Origin: Streptomyces sp. DT2A-34
GTDB lineage: Bacteria > Actinomycetota > Actinomycetes > Streptomycetales > Streptomycetaceae
Assembly (NCBI RefSeq): GCF_030499515.1
Contig: NZ_JASTWJ010000001.1
Location: forward strand, 3,948,001 to 4,012,000
Reading direction: 5' to 3'
Length of the DNA: 64,000 nt
Shown here piece after piece: positions 8,199 to 18,372 of this stretch. Positions within the stretch are counted from its first letter, which is position 1, and each line of letters begins with the position of its first letter. The translations under genes were made by a program, and so were the position numbers. Under the pieces are notes generated by a model that saw only the letters and a program-made list of their open reading frames with translations, searched no databases and was not told where the DNA came from.

Positions 8199-8499
8199 GC
8201 CGACGTAGGCGTGTGCCGACGTACGCGTATCCGTTGCTGGGTGAGGGGCAGGTCGGTCCAGCTGGTGCTGTCGGGCTTGCCGGACCGGTGGGCGGCTGCC
8301 GAACCGCGCGGCATGATCGGTCCGCTCAGGGGCCGTCGCGGACCACGAGAAGCCGTCGGTCCACTTGGCGCCGATCAGGCCAGTCGGCGCACTCGATCCC
8401 TCAGCCCACTCGACGCACTCGGTCCCTCAGCTCACTCACGACTGTCCATCTAAATCGACCGGGCGCCTGTCCACTCGGCGACCACCGGTCCGTGCGCCC
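8199..8499. other. intergenic region with a 26-bp tandem duplication
   Basis: No convincing gene. It lies between two convergent genes. Positions 8388-8413 and 8414-8439 are a tandem pair of 26-bp units (both starting CGCACTCG and containing TCCCTCAG) with a few differences. I see no other structure. Confidence 0.5.
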
Positions 8500-9066
8500 T
8501 CAGGACGCCTGTGCCGTCGTTGTCCGTATGCGGAAGTCGCCCCAAGGGGCCATTTCCAGCCCCTCGTTCATCTCCACGTACCAGCCCGTGCCGTCGATCC
8601 AGGCGCGCAGCCAGTCCGTGAGGCTCGGGGCATCCACGTACCACGCCTGGTCGGCGTCGTCGGCGTTCGGTTCGAAGAGCAGGACGGTGGCCTGAGGGCT
8701 GCGGCAGTCCACGCACGCGTACATCGCGCAGCCCCAGTGGGATATCGGCAGGACGCCTTCGGGCCAGGGCCAGTCGGGGTCCTTGCGGGCGCTCTCGCGG
8801 TTGGCGAGGTACTGCGTGACGGCGGCGGGCTCGTCGGCCGGAGGGTTGTCGAGCAGGGGCAACAGGCCGTACTCGGGGCCGAAACCGCCGTCTCCTATGC
8901 CCAGGTAGAGGTCGGCGAGCAGCGGGGGAAGGCGGAAGCCGAGGGCAGCCTCGGCTCGGGCCAGGGTCGTCGAGTCCACGGGGTCGGGGAGTGAAGGCCA
9001 GCCCCACGGGCGGGTGTTGCGGGCCTTGTCCGCGACCCTCGTCAGCAACTGCTCGATCTCGGTCAT
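8500..9066 (-). CDS. SMI1/KNR4 (SUKH) family protein
   Basis: A 188-residue protein. The N-terminal region (LPDPVDSTTLARAEAALGFRLPPLLADLYLGIGDGGFG) is the SUKH core that resembles yeast SMI1/KNR4; the central WPEGVLPISHWGCAMYACVDC and VLLFEPN strands complete the fold. SUKH proteins often serve as immunity proteins against polymorphic toxins, but many stand-alone actinobacterial copies have no toxin neighbour. None is visible here, so a housekeeping or scaffold role is equally possible. The ATG at 9066 (MTEIEQLL) is preferred over an upstream ATG at 9081. Confidence 0.85.
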   Translation of the reverse strand: MTEIEQLLTRVADKARNTRPWGWPSLPDPVDSTTLARAEAALGFRLPPLLADLYLGIGDGGFGPEYGLLPLLDNPPADEPAAVTQYLANRESARKDPDWPWPEGVLPISHWGCAMYACVDCRSPQATVLLFEPNADDADQAWYVDAPSLTDWLRAWIDGTGWYVEMNEGLEMAPWGDFRIRTTTAQAS

Positions 9067-9162
9067 GCGTTCATGATGCAAGCCGCCACTGACAATCGGT
9101 CGGGCCTGTGGACAACCGCCGGGTTGTGGATAAACCGGCGGTCACCGCACCCACCCACTGCT

Positions 9163-9558
9163 CTACCAGCGTGAGGCGAACGGCTGGTCCGTCGACACGA
9201 TTTCGCGGCCCAGCGGGAACAGCGACACCGGGATCAGCTTGAAGTTGGCGATGCCGAACGGGATACCGATGATCGTGACGCACAGGGCGATGCCGGTGAC
9301 GATGTGGCCGATGGCCAGCCACCAGCCCGCGAGGATCAGCCACAGGACGTTGCCTATGCAGGAGGAGGCTCCCGCGTCGCGGCGCTCGACCGTGGTGTAC
9401 CCGAAGGGCCACAGGGCGTAGATGCCGATACGGAAGGCCGCGATGCCGAACGGGATGCCGATGATGGTGATGCAGAGCAGGAGGCCCGCGAGCATGTAGC
9501 CGAGGAACAGCCAGAAGCCGCTCAGGACGAGCCAGATGACGTTGAGGATGGTCTTCAC
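9163..9558 (-). CDS. YccF-domain membrane protein
   Basis: A 131-residue protein made of two repeats of the YccF domain. Each carries the motif GFW/[29 protein letters not shown] (residues 13-50 and 70-105), separated by a Pro/Arg-containing loop. About four helices are expected. Function is unknown. It overlaps the HtpX start by 4 bp (stop/start overlap at 9555-9558) and is downstream of it, so YccF is translated after HtpX or coupled to it, suggesting a membrane quality-control context. Confidence 0.9.
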   Translation of the reverse strand: MKTILNVIWLVLSGFWLFLGYMLAGLLLCITIIGIPFGIAAFRIGIYALWPFGYTTVERRDAGASSCIGNVLWLILAGWWLAIGHIVTGIALCVTIIGIPFGIANFKLIPVSLFPLGREIVSTDQPFASRW

Positions 9559-10418
9559 TGTGGGGGGCCTGCCATCTTTTCGAGCCGGGCGATACGGTCC
9601 GCCATCGGCGGGTGGGTGGAGAACATCTTGGAGAACCCCTGACCTGGACGGAAGGGGTTCGCGATCATCATGTGGCTGGCGGTCTCGATGCGGGGCTCGG
9701 GGGGCAGCGGAAGCTGTTTCGTGCCGTGCTCGAGCTTGCGCAGGGCGCTGGCGAGGGCGAGTGGGTCGCCGGTGAGTTGGGCGCCGGACGCGTCGGCCTC
9801 GTACTCCCTTGAGCGGCTGATGGCCAGTTGGATGAGCGAGGCGGCGAGCGGCCCCAGGATCATGATCAACAGCATGCCGAGGAGACCTGGGCCGTCGTCG
9901 TCATCGGAACGGCCGATCGGGATCAGCCAGGCGAAGTTGACCAGGAACATGATCACCGAGGCGAGCGCGCCGGCGACCGACGAGATCAGGATGTCGCGGT
10001 TGTAGACGTGACTGAGCTCGTGGCCGATGACGCCGCGCAGTTCGCGCTCGTCGAGGATGCGCAGGATGCCTTCGGTGCAGCACACGGCGGCGTTGCGCGG
10101 GTTGCGGCCCGTCGCGAACGCGTTCGGCGCCTCCGTCGGGGAGATGTAGAGGCGGGGCATGGGCTGGCGGGCCTGGGTGGAGAGGTCGCGGACCATGCGG
10201 TACAGCCCCGGGGCCTCGAACTCGCTGACGGGGCGGGCACGCATCGCGCGTAGCGCCAGCTTGTCGCTGTTCCAGTACGCGTACGCGTTCGTGCCCAGGG
10301 CGATCAGGAGCGCGACGACGAGCCCCATGCGGCCGAAGAAACTGCCGATGACGATGATGAGTGCGGACAGTCCCCCGAGGAGTACTGCGGTCCTGAGCCC
10401 GTTGTGCCGGCGGTGCAC
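9555..10418 (-). CDS. htpX: zinc metalloprotease HtpX homologue (M48B)
   Basis: A 287-residue membrane protease that degrades misfolded membrane proteins. Two N-terminal helices ([19 protein letters not shown] and the next segment) precede the conserved [30 protein letters not shown] region and the zinc site HELSH near residue 140; a glutamate in [15 protein letters not shown] supplies the third ligand. Two further helices lie between these motifs. All catalytic elements are present. It is first in a two-gene unit with the YccF gene. Stress regulation is usual for the family, but no operator is recognisable here. Confidence 0.93.
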   Translation of the reverse strand: MHRRHNGLRTAVLLGGLSALIIVIGSFFGRMGLVVALLIALGTNAYAYWNSDKLALRAMRARPVSEFEAPGLYRMVRDLSTQARQPMPRLYISPTEAPNAFATGRNPRNAAVCCTEGILRILDERELRGVIGHELSHVYNRDILISSVAGALASVIMFLVNFAWLIPIGRSDDDDGPGLLGMLLIMILGPLAASLIQLAISRSREYEADASGAQLTGDPLALASALRKLEHGTKQLPLPPEPRIETASHMMIANPFRPGQGFSKMFSTHPPMADRIARLEKMAGPPQ

Positions 10419-10655
10419 GGTACGCCCTCCAAGTGGTGCGGCAGGGGAACCCTTTGCTGGTCGATCTCCGATGCCACTGGTGCCGTGGTGTCACGTCCAG
10501 TGGACCCTTCCGTACTGGTCAACGCCAGGCGAGGGCCACGGGTTCCCTGGTCCGTCGGGCGGCGGGCGTGGGCCGTCCGGGTGAAGGCGCCGGCACACGC
10601 CACGCGCGCGTGGAAGGCGAGTGCCCCACGCGCGCGTACGGAATACGCCAGAGGC
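10419..10655. other. intergenic region between htpX and the second nuo operon
   Basis: It holds the htpX promoter region and the 3' flank of nuoN2. A perfect palindrome CCACGCGCGCGTGG occurs at about 10600-10613, with a related CCACGCGCGCGT nearby. No gene seen. Confidence 0.4.
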
Positions 10656-12179
10656 TCAGAAGAGCCCGGTGTCGGCGAAGCGCAGGATCAGCTGGGGGGC
10701 TCCGGACAGCGCGATGCCTACGACTCCGGTGAGGGCCAACGTGGCCGTCACGGGCGCGGGGACGAGGTGCTTGACGGGCTCGCCCTCGGGGGCGCGGAAC
10801 AATAGGGCCGTCCACTGGAGGTAATAGAACAGCGCGATCACGACGTTGACGGCCATCACGACGGCCAGCCAGCCGAGGCCCGCGTCGACGGCGGCGGAGA
10901 AGACGGTGACCTTGGCGAAGAGGCCGATGATGCCCGGCGGGAGTCCGGCGAGGCAGAGCAGGAAGAAGGCCAGGATCAGGGCGGACAGGGGGTTGCGCGC
11001 GTACAGGCCGCGGTAGTCGCTGAGGCGGTTGAGGGTCTTCGTACGGCCGACGAGTGCGGCCACCGCGAAGGCGCCGAGGTTCACGGCGGCGTACATGAGG
11101 GCGTAGGCGACGGTGGAGCCGATGGACCGCTCGCCGTCGCCGGAGTACGCGGCGGCCGCGATCGGCACCAGGAGGTAGCCGGCCTGGCCGACGGAGGACC
11201 AGGCGAGCAGGCGAACCGCGCTGTACGCGCGCGTGGCCTGCTGGCGCAGGGCACCGACGTTGCCGACGGTCATGGTGAGGGCGGCGAGCGCCGCGAGGGC
11301 CGGGCCCCAGACATCGGCGTACGACGGGAGGGCGACGACCGTGACGAGGATCAGGCCGGTGAAGCCGACCGCCTTGCCCACGACCGACAGGTAGGCGGCG
11401 ACCGGCAGGGGCGCTCCCACGTAGGTGTCCGGCACCCAGAAGTGGAAGGGCACGGCGGCCGTCTTGAAGGCGAAGCCGACCAGGGTGAGGACGACTCCGG
11501 TCTGGGTGAGGGTCTGGAGCTGTCCGTCGACGTTCTGGATGCGGTCGGCGATCTGGGTGAGGTAGAGCGTGCCGGTGGAGGCGTACACGAAGCTGATGCC
11601 CATGAGGCTGACCGCGGTCGCGATGACCGAGGACAGGAAGAACTTCAGGGCCGCTTCGGAGGACTTGCGGTCGCCGTGGCGGAGGCCGACCAATGCGAAA
11701 GCGGGGAGAGAGGCGACCTCTAGAGCGACGATGAGGGTCGCCAGGTCTCGGGACGCAGGGAGCAGGGCGGCTCCGGCAGCGGAGGAGAGCAGCAGAAACC
11801 AGAACTCCCCTTCAGGGAGGCCCTTGTCGGCGTCCTTGAGGGCGGTGACCGACAGGAGGGCCGCGAGGAGGGCGCCGCCGAGGACCAGGAACTGGATGAC
11901 GAGCGTGAAGCGGTCGGCAGTGTAGCTGCAGACGTCTGCGTCGCCGGTCAGGCAGAAGGTGGAGCGGTCGCCGTCGAGGAGGGGCAGCAGCAGGAGCGCG
12001 GAGACCGCGAGGCCGGCCACGGACGTCCAGCCGAGCAGGGCCTTCTTGTGCTCCGCGACGAACAGGTCGGCGACGAGGACCACGAGTCCGACGACCGCCG
12101 CGACGGTGGGCGGCGCGATGGCGAGCCAGTCGACGGACTGGACCACCGACTCGGCCAGGGGCTGGGCCAGGGAGCTCAT
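10656..12179 (-). CDS. nuoN2: NADH-quinone oxidoreductase subunit N, second copy
   Basis: Antiporter-like proton-pumping subunit of the membrane arm, 507 residues, with about 14 helices. It starts MSSLAQPLAESVVQS; LIVALEVASLPAFALVGL has the conserved channel Glu, and KTAAVPFHFWVPDTYVGAP is a hallmark of subunit N. The ATG at 12179 overlaps the nuoM2 stop by 4 bp, so translation is coupled. It is the last gene of the A2-B2-C2-H2-I2-J2-K2-L2-M2-N2 operon. The operon carries no nuoD/E/F/G, so the electron donor of this complex is uncertain. The sequence is clearly divergent from the other nuoN in this window (55706-57355). Confidence 0.95.
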   Translation of the reverse strand: MSSLAQPLAESVVQSVDWLAIAPPTVAAVVGLVVLVADLFVAEHKKALLGWTSVAGLAVSALLLLPLLDGDRSTFCLTGDADVCSYTADRFTLVIQFLVLGGALLAALLSVTALKDADKGLPEGEFWFLLLSSAAGAALLPASRDLATLIVALEVASLPAFALVGLRHGDRKSSEAALKFFLSSVIATAVSLMGISFVYASTGTLYLTQIADRIQNVDGQLQTLTQTGVVLTLVGFAFKTAAVPFHFWVPDTYVGAPLPVAAYLSVVGKAVGFTGLILVTVVALPSYADVWGPALAALAALTMTVGNVGALRQQATRAYSAVRLLAWSSVGQAGYLLVPIAAAAYSGDGERSIGSTVAYALMYAAVNLGAFAVAALVGRTKTLNRLSDYRGLYARNPLSALILAFFLLCLAGLPPGIIGLFAKVTVFSAAVDAGLGWLAVVMAVNVVIALFYYLQWTALLFRAPEGEPVKHLVPAPVTATLALTGVVGIALSGAPQLILRFADTGLF

Positions 12180-13744
12180 CGGGTGCCTCCTGCGAGGAGC
12201 TGCTGCACGGCCGGGTCGGTCAGGCCGAGGAGAGTCTTCGGCCACAGGCCGGCGACGACGGTGAGGGCGACGAGCGGGGTCCAGGCCGCGAACTCGTACG
12301 TCTGGACGTCGGCGAGCTTCGGGTGCGGTGCGGCGCCCATGCAGACGCGGCGGACCACGACCAGCAGGTACGCGGCTGTGAGCAGGGTGCCGAACGCGCC
12401 GATCGCCATGAAGGTGAGGAAAGCCGGGCGGCTGAGCTCGGCGGCCGGCTCGAACGCGCCGAACAGCGCGAGCATCTCGCCCCAGAACCCGGCGAGGCCC
12501 GGCAAGCCCAGGGAGGCGACCGCGGCGAACGCGAGCAGGCCGCCGAGGCGCGGGGCCTTGCCGTACAGCGCGGCGCCGGTCTGCTCGGCAAGGGCGTCGA
12601 GGTCGGTGGTGCCCGTACGGTCCTTCAGCGCGCCGACCAGGAAGAACAGCAGGCCGGTGATGAGGCCGTGGGCGATGTTGGCGAACAGGGCACCGTTCAC
12701 GCCGGTCGGGGTCATCGTGGCGATGCCGAGCAGGACAAAGCCCATGTGGCCGACGGAGGAGTAGGCGATGAGGCGCTTGAGGTCGCCCTTCGCGCCCTGC
12801 TTGGCGAGGGCCAGGCAGGCCAGGGATCCGTAGATGATCCCGACGACGGCGAAGGCGGCGAGGTACGGCGCGAAGTCGGCGAAGCCGTCAGGGGTGATCG
12901 GCAGGAGGATTCGGACGAACCCGTACGTACCCATCTTCAGCAGTACGCCGGCCAGCAGGACCGAGCCGACCGTCGGCGCGGCGGTGTGGGCGTCGGGCAG
13001 CCAGCTGTGCAGCGGCCACATCGGCGTCTTGACCGCGAGCCCGATCCCGATCGCCAAAACGGCGATGACCTGCACGGATGTGGTCAGCGTCCGGCCGTTG
13101 TCAGTGGCGAGTGCCACCATGTCGAATGTGCCCGCCTTGATTCCGATCAGGAGCAGGCCGAGCAGCATGACCACGGAGCCGAGCAGCGTGAAGAGGATGA
13201 ACTTCCAGGCGGCCTCGGCCCGGCCCTCGCCGCCCCAGCGGGCGATGAGGAAGTACATCGGGATCAGGACCATCTCGAAGGCGAGGAAGAAGAGCAGCAG
13301 ATCGAGGACGGCGAAGGTGGCGAGGGTGCCGGACTCCAGGACGAGCAGCAGTGCGACGAAGGCCTTCGGGGTCGGGCCCGCGGGCATCTTGAAGTACGAG
13401 TAGAGCGCGCAGAGGAAGGTCAGCAGCGCGGTCAGGACCAGAAGGGGGAGGGAGATGCCGTCGATGCCGAGGTGGATGCGCACATCAAGTGCGGGGATCC
13501 AGCTGATGTCCGTGCTGGCCTGCATCTTCGACGGCTGGTCGTGGTCGAAGCCGAGCGCGAGGACGATCGCGGCGATGAGGACGGCGCCGGTCACGGTCAC
13601 GCCGTGCCTCAGCACGGCTTGCTCGGGCGACTTCCCCTTCAGTCCGGGCGGGGCGGGCAGGAGAGCGGCGGCCGCGCCGAGAAGCGGGCCGACGACGATG
13701 AACGCCAGAAGGAACTGCATCACGGACTCGTTGATATCGATCAC
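12176..13744 (-). CDS. nuoM2: NADH-quinone oxidoreductase subunit M, second copy
   Basis: Antiporter-like proton-pumping subunit, 522 residues, from a GTG at 13744. [22 protein letters not shown] contains the channel glutamate of helix 5; AVKTPMWPLHSWLPDAHTAAP and KRLIAYSSVGHMGFVLLGI hold the conserved lysines of the proton channel. It follows nuoL2 by 6 bp and overlaps nuoN2 by 4 bp. Confidence 0.95.
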   Translation of the reverse strand: MIDINESVMQFLLAFIVVGPLLGAAAALLPAPPGLKGKSPEQAVLRHGVTVTGAVLIAAIVLALGFDHDQPSKMQASTDISWIPALDVRIHLGIDGISLPLLVLTALLTFLCALYSYFKMPAGPTPKAFVALLLVLESGTLATFAVLDLLLFFLAFEMVLIPMYFLIARWGGEGRAEAAWKFILFTLLGSVVMLLGLLLIGIKAGTFDMVALATDNGRTLTTSVQVIAVLAIGIGLAVKTPMWPLHSWLPDAHTAAPTVGSVLLAGVLLKMGTYGFVRILLPITPDGFADFAPYLAAFAVVGIIYGSLACLALAKQGAKGDLKRLIAYSSVGHMGFVLLGIATMTPTGVNGALFANIAHGLITGLLFFLVGALKDRTGTTDLDALAEQTGAALYGKAPRLGGLLAFAAVASLGLPGLAGFWGEMLALFGAFEPAAELSRPAFLTFMAIGAFGTLLTAAYLLVVVRRVCMGAAPHPKLADVQTYEFAAWTPLVALTVVAGLWPKTLLGLTDPAVQQLLAGGTR

Positions 13745-13750
13745 GCCTGC

Positions 13751-15745
13751 TCACGCTCCCGTGGCGACGAGGACGGCGGCGACCGCCAGGACGACGGTGC
13801 CGGCGAGCAGCGCGCTCACATAGGTCTGCACATTGCCGGTCTGGGCACGCCGTACGGCGATGCCGAGCCAGCGGGGTAGAGCACCCGCCCCACGGACGTA
13901 GGTGTCGACGACCTCGCGGTCGAGGAACCGGACGAGACTCGCGCCGGCCTGGACCGGGCGGACGAACAACGCCCGGTACACGGCATCGAGGTGGAAGCCG
14001 ACGGCCGCGTGGCGGTGCAGCGGGCCGAGCAGCAGCCGGCCGGGGTCCGCCGGGTCGGGGGCGTAGGCCACTCCCCCGTACGCGGGTGCGTGGCTGGCGA
14101 TGGCCTCGGCCTCGACCTGGGCGGCGTCGCCCTCGGGGTGAGCCGCGACCGCGCCCAGCGGGACGCGGGCCGCCACGGCCGTGGTGTGGCGCCAGGCGGC
14201 GTAGGTGACGATGCCGCCGACGAGGGCCACGCCGGTGCCGAGGACGGAGGTGGTGAGGGTCGGGGCGAGGTCGCGACCGTCGAACCAGTCGGGGAGCACG
14301 CGGAAGGCGAGCGCGCCGACGGCGAGGGACGGGGCGGCGAGCACCCACAGCACCACGGTCATCGTCAGCGGCTGCCTGCCGTGGTCGGGGGCCTCGGCGC
14401 CCCGGCCGCGGAAGGCCAGCAGCCACAGCCGCATCGCGTAGGCGGCGGTGAGCAGGGCCGTGAGCAGGCCGGCAACGAGGACGATCCAGCCGGAGGCGCC
14501 GGGGACGCGCTCGGCGTGACCGGTGGCGACGTGCTCGGCAGCACCGAGGACGGACTCCTTGGAGAAGAAGCCGCTGAACGGCGGGATCGCGGCGAGCGCG
14601 AGGAGCGCCACGGTCATCGTCCAGTAGGCGTCGGGGACGCGGGCGCGCAGATTCTTCATGCGGGACATGGCCGCCAGCGAGTTGGTGCCGGCGGCGTGGA
14701 TGATCACGCCGGCCGCGAGGAACAGCAGCGCCTTGAAGGCGCCGTGCGAGAGGAGGTGGAAGACGGCGGCACCGCGGTCGGCGACGGCGAGGGCGCCGGT
14801 CATGTAGCCGAGCTGGCCGATCGTCGAGTAGGCGAGGACGCGCTTGATGTCGTCCTGGGCGAGCGCGGCGAGGCCAGAGCCGATCATCGTGACGGCGGCC
14901 ATCACGGCGAGGACGATCATCGCGGCCTGGGAGGCCTCGAAGACCGGGAGGAGACGGGCGATGAAGTAGACACCGGCGGCGACCATCGTCGCGGCGTGGA
15001 TCAGCGCGGAGACGGGTGTCGGGCCCGCCATGGCGTCGGGGAGCCAGGTGTGCAGCGGGAACTGCGCCGACTTGCCGGCCACGCCCGCGAGGAGCAGCAG
15101 GGCGATCAGGGTCGGGTGGTCGAGTCCGCCGCTCGCGACGGTGCCGAGGATCTTCGTGATGCGGAAGGAGCCGGCGTCGGTGGCCAGCGCGAACAGGCCG
15201 ATGAGGAAGGGGACGTCACCGAGCTTGGTCACCAGGAAGGCCTTGATGGAGGCGGCGCGGGCCTCCGGGGTCTCCCAGTAGTGGCCGACCAGGAAGTAGG
15301 AGCAGATGCCCATGATCTCCCAGCCGACCAGCAGCACCATCAGGTCGCCGGAGTAGACGACGAGCAGCATCGCGGAGGTGAACAGGGAGACGAGCGCGGC
15401 GTACGAGGGGTAGCGCGGGTCCTCGCGCAGGTAGCCCGTGGAGTAGATCTGCACGCACGTGGCGACGACGCCCACGAGTACGGCGACGAGGGCGGCGAAG
15501 CCGTCGATGTGCAGGGCGAGTTCGATCGGGACCGAGCCGGTGGGCGTGAGCTCGGTGGCGGCGTTGATCGCCTGGTCGCCTCCCTGGCGCACGGCGACCA
15601 CCGCGGCGAGCACCAGGGACGCGAGCGTCGGCAGGACGGCGAGCGGGCGGACGAAGCCGGGTGCCGTGCGGCCCAAAAGCAGGCCGAGTCCGGCGCCGAG
15701 GAACGGAAGGAGGGGGACGAGGACGGCGAGGGTGGTCGTGGTCAC
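13751..15745 (-). CDS. nuoL2: NADH-quinone oxidoreductase subunit L, second copy
   Basis: Largest antiporter-like subunit, 664 residues, with the long C-terminal lateral helix expected for Nuo[39 protein letters not shown] and [17 protein letters not shown] are diagnostic. It starts at a GTG (15745) that overlaps the nuoK2 stop. A His/Glu-rich cytoplasmic stretch ([20 protein letters not shown]) near residue 535 is unusual but does not interrupt the core. Confidence 0.95.
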   Translation of the reverse strand: MTTTTLAVLVPLLPFLGAGLGLLLGRTAPGFVRPLAVLPTLASLVLAAVVAVRQGGDQAINAATELTPTGSVPIELALHIDGFAALVAVLVGVVATCVQIYSTGYLREDPRYPSYAALVSLFTSAMLLVVYSGDLMVLLVGWEIMGICSYFLVGHYWETPEARAASIKAFLVTKLGDVPFLIGLFALATDAGSFRITKILGTVASGGLDHPTLIALLLLAGVAGKSAQFPLHTWLPDAMAGPTPVSALIHAATMVAAGVYFIARLLPVFEASQAAMIVLAVMAAVTMIGSGLAALAQDDIKRVLAYSTIGQLGYMTGALAVADRGAAVFHLLSHGAFKALLFLAAGVIIHAAGTNSLAAMSRMKNLRARVPDAYWTMTVALLALAAIPPFSGFFSKESVLGAAEHVATGHAERVPGASGWIVLVAGLLTALLTAAYAMRLWLLAFRGRGAEAPDHGRQPLTMTVVLWVLAAPSLAVGALAFRVLPDWFDGRDLAPTLTTSVLGTGVALVGGIVTYAAWRHTTAVAARVPLGAVAAHPEGDAAQVEAEAIASHAPAYGGVAYAPDPADPGRLLLGPLHRHAAVGFHLDAVYRALFVRPVQAGASLVRFLDREVVDTYVRGAGALPRWLGIAVRRAQTGNVQTYVSALLAGTVVLAVAAVLVATGA

Positions 15746-16131
15746 GCGGTGGCCTCAGCCTTCTCGGCCTGCGGGGTCGTGGAGGCGTCGCGGTCGGGGC
15801 CGTCGGTGTCGTGGCTCTCGGCGCTGTCGCGGAGCTTGTCGATGTCCGAGGTGCCGCGGTTGCGGTAGACGGCGAGGACGATCGCCAGGCCGATGCCGAT
15901 CTCTGCGGCGGCGATGGTGATGGTGAACAGGGTCAGGGCCTGGCCGGAGTGCAGGGTCTCCTCGGCGGCCTTGCTGAGCCAGACGTCGAAGGCGACCAGG
16001 TTGAGGTTGACGGCGTTGAGCATCAGCTCGACGGACATCAGGACCAGGATCGCGTTGCGGCGGGCGAGGACGCCGTACAGGCCGGTGCAGAAGAGGAGGG
16101 CGGAGAGTACGGCGGGGTAGGCGAGGTGCAT
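15742..16131 (-). CDS. nuoK2: NADH-quinone oxidoreductase subunit K, second copy
   Basis: Three-helix proton-channel subunit. The core ([20 protein letters not shown], then [19 protein letters not shown] with the conserved membrane glutamate) is intact. It is 129 residues long, about 30 more than usual; the extra is a charged C-terminal tail ([21 protein letters not shown]). The start ATG overlaps the last base of the nuoJ2 stop. Confidence 0.95.
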   Translation of the reverse strand: MHLAYPAVLSALLFCTGLYGVLARRNAILVLMSVELMLNAVNLNLVAFDVWLSKAAEETLHSGQALTLFTITIAAAEIGIGLAIVLAVYRNRGTSDIDKLRDSAESHDTDGPDRDASTTPQAEKAEATA

Positions 16132-16826
16132 CAGCGGGCGCCTTCCTGCTCGGTCGGCTCAGTTCCCTCCGACGACCCAGTTCGCCGGATCGGGTGATTG
16201 CGGGAATCCGGGGCGGATGGGGAACTCGCGGTCTTGGCCCGGGAGTTCACAGGGGGAGAGCTCGGCTCCGCCTTCGCCTGGCGGGACAGGACGATCGCGC
16301 CGACCAGGGCGGCGAGGAGGAGGACGGAGAGGCCTTCGAAGGGGAGGACCCAGTTCTGGAAGAGGCTTTCGCCGGTGGCCCTGGTGGAGCCGGCGGCGGG
16401 ACCGTCGAGGTCGATCCAGGTCGTGCGGAAGGCGTCGACGACGACCCAGATCAGGGTGGCCGCGGCGGCGAGGGCCACGGTGAGGGCGGCCCAGCGGTTG
16501 CCGGAATCGGCGTCCGGGGAGCGGCCGATGGGGGCCTTGGTGAGCATCAGACCGAACAGGAGGAGGACGACGACGGAACCGACGTAGATGAGGACCTGCA
16601 CCCAGGCGATGAACTCGGCGGTGAGGAGGAGGTACTCCACGGCCAGGCCGCCGAGCGTGACCACCAGCCACAGGGCGGCGTGCACCAGCTGCCGGGTGGT
16701 GACGGTGATCAGCGCGGCGCCGAAGGTGGCCAGGCCGACGAGGAGGAAGGCGATCTCGACGCCGGTCGGGGAGAGGAAGCCCTGCGTGTCGGCGGCCGTG
16801 GTCAGCGTGGCGTAGGTGGGGCTCAC
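16131..16826 (-). CDS. nuoJ2: NADH-quinone oxidoreductase subunit J, second copy
   Basis: Five-helix subunit J, 231 residues, from a GTG at 16826 that overlaps the nuoI2 stop by 4 bp. The conserved helix-3 region ([21 protein letters not shown]) that links the membrane arm to the quinone site is present. The C-terminal 40 residues are polar and Ser/Pro-rich and unlike the membrane core. Confidence 0.92.
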   Translation of the reverse strand: MSPTYATLTTAADTQGFLSPTGVEIAFLLVGLATFGAALITVTTRQLVHAALWLVVTLGGLAVEYLLLTAEFIAWVQVLIYVGSVVVLLLFGLMLTKAPIGRSPDADSGNRWAALTVALAAAATLIWVVVDAFRTTWIDLDGPAAGSTRATGESLFQNWVLPFEGLSVLLLAALVGAIVLSRQAKAEPSSPPVNSRAKTASSPSAPDSRNHPIRRTGSSEGTEPTEQEGAR

Positions 16827-17401
16827 GACTCGCCCTCCCGCGGCTCGTTCGGCTCTTTCGGCTCGGCCTGCTCGGCCTGCGCGGCCGCCAGCTTCTCGGC
16901 GGTCTTGCGGGCGGCGGCGATCTCCTTGGGTTCCTCCGCGCCGGGGTCGAGGGCGGGCGGGGCCGGGACGGTCCACATCCACTCGCGGAGCTTGTCGCGC
17001 TCGTGGGTGAGGTCACGGATGTCGGTCTCGGCGTACTCGAACTCCGGGGACCAGAACAGGGCGTCGAAAGGACAGACCTCGATGCAGATACCGCAGTACA
17101 TGCACAGGGAGAAGTCGATGGCGAAGCGGTCGAGGACGTTGCGGCTGCGTTCGCGGCCGCCGGGGGTCGCCGCTGGGACCGTCTCCTTGTGGGAGTCGAT
17201 GTAGATGCACCAGTCGGGGCACTCGCGGGCGCACAGCATGCAGACCGTGCAGTTCTCCTCGAACAGGCCGATCACGCCGCGGGTGCGGGGCGCGAGGTCG
17301 GGCTGGGTGTCCGGGTACTGCGCGGTGACGGACTTCTTCGTCATCGTGCGGAGGGTGACGGCCAGGCCCTTGGCGAGGCCGGAGCCGGGGATGGGGGCCA
17401 T
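16823..17401 (-). CDS. nuoI2: NADH-quinone oxidoreductase subunit I, second copy (2x 4Fe-4S)
   Basis: A 192-residue ferredoxin-like subunit that carries electrons to the N2 cluster. Two complete cluster motifs are visible: [12 protein letters not shown] near residue 50 and [12 protein letters not shown] near residue 95, eight ligands in all. The start is the ATG at 17401 ([12 protein letters not shown]). The C-terminal 50 residues are an Ala/Glu/Lys-rich charged tail ([20 protein letters not shown]). Without NuoE/F/G in the operon this could be the electron entry point, for instance from ferredoxin; that is inference. Confidence 0.95.
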   Translation of the reverse strand: MAPIPGSGLAKGLAVTLRTMTKKSVTAQYPDTQPDLAPRTRGVIGLFEENCTVCMLCARECPDWCIYIDSHKETVPAATPGGRERSRNVLDRFAIDFSLCMYCGICIEVCPFDALFWSPEFEYAETDIRDLTHERDKLREWMWTVPAPPALDPGAEEPKEIAAARKTAEKLAAAQAEQAEPKEPNEPREGES

Positions 17402-17403
17402 GG

Positions 17404-18372
17404 TTAGTTGATCACCACCTTGACGATGCCGGTGAGGGCGATCTGGGCGAGGGAGAGAGGGACGAGGAGGGTCCAGGAGAGCTTCTGGAGCTGGTCCTCG
17501 CGCAGGCGGGGATAGGTGACGCGGAGCCAGATAACGATGAAGGCGAGGACGGCCGTCTTGAGCAGTGTCCAGACCCAGCCGAGGCCGTCGGCGCCCCAGG
17601 GGCCGTGCCAGCCGCCCAGGAAGAGGACGGTGGTCAGGCCGCACAGGACGACGATTCCGGCGTACTCGGCGAGGAGGAAGAGGGCGAAGCGCAGGCCGGT
17701 GTACTCGGTGTAGGCGCCGAAGATGATCTCCGAGTCGGCGACGGGCATGTCGAACGGCGGGCGCTGCAGCTCGGCCAGTCCGGCGACGAAGAAGACGATC
17801 GCGCCGACGATCTGCCAGGGCAGCCACCACCACTCGAAGGCGTCGAGGATGCCGGGGAGGGAGACCGTACCGGCCGCCATCGCGACGGAGGCGGCGGTCA
17901 GCAGCATCGGGAGTTCGTAGGCGAGGAGCTGGGCGGCGGTGCGCAGGCCGCCCAGGAGGGAGAACTTGTTGGCGGAGGCCCAGCCGGCCATGAGCGAGCC
18001 GAGGACGCCCACGCCCATGACCGCCAGGACGAAGAAGATGCCCGCGTCGATGACCTCGCCGACCGCGCCCTCGCCCGGGCCGATGGGGATGGCGAGGAGG
18101 ACGAGCAGGTAGGGGAGGAGGGCCACTGCGGGGGCGAGCTGGAAGACACGGCGGTCCGCGCCCGCCGGGACGACGTCTTCCTTCTGCGCGAACTTCACGC
18201 CGTCGGCGACGAGCTGGGCCCAGCCGTGGAAGCCGCCGGCGTACATCGGGCCGAGGCGGCCCTGCATGTGGGCCATCACCTTGTGCTCGGTCTGGCCGAT
18301 GATCAGGGGGAAGGTGAGGAAGACGACGAAGACGATCAGGAGTCGCAGGGTGACGTCGAGCGCGTCGTTCAC
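17404..18372 (-). CDS. nuoH2: NADH-quinone oxidoreductase subunit H, second copy
   Basis: Quinone-site membrane subunit, 322 residues, eight helices. The family motif is present but altered: [20 protein letters not shown] replaces the usual [17 protein letters not shown] type seen in the main-operon NuoH of this window. [20 protein letters not shown] follows as expected. The start ATG at 18372 overlaps the end of the C-terminal nuoC2 frame by 4 bp, which supports 18369 as the natural end of nuoC2. Confidence 0.94.
   Translation of the reverse strand: MNDALDVTLRLLIVFVVFLTFPLIIGQTEHKVMAHMQGRLGPMYAGGFHGWAQLVADGVKFAQKEDVVPAGADRRVFQLAPAVALLPYLLVLLAIPIGPGEGAVGEVIDAGIFFVLAVMGVGVLGSLMAGWASANKFSLLGGLRTAAQLLAYELPMLLTAASVAMAAGTVSLPGILDAFEWWWLPWQIVGAIVFFVAGLAELQRPPFDMPVADSEIIFGAYTEYTGLRFALFLLAEYAGIVVLCGLTTVLFLGGWHGPWGADGLGWVWTLLKTAVLAFIVIWLRVTYPRLREDQLQKLSWTLLVPLSLAQIALTGIVKVVIN

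Noticed and set aside
8500..9066. SUKH protein as immunity gene of a polymorphic toxin locus
   Set aside because: No toxin, pre-toxin or secretion gene nearby; neighbours are housekeeping membrane proteins.
12323..15868. Plus-strand frames of 500-625 codons opposite nuoL2/nuoM2
   Set aside because: Translations are Gly/Asp/Glu/Arg-rich mirror images of membrane-protein codons; no start site or motif.
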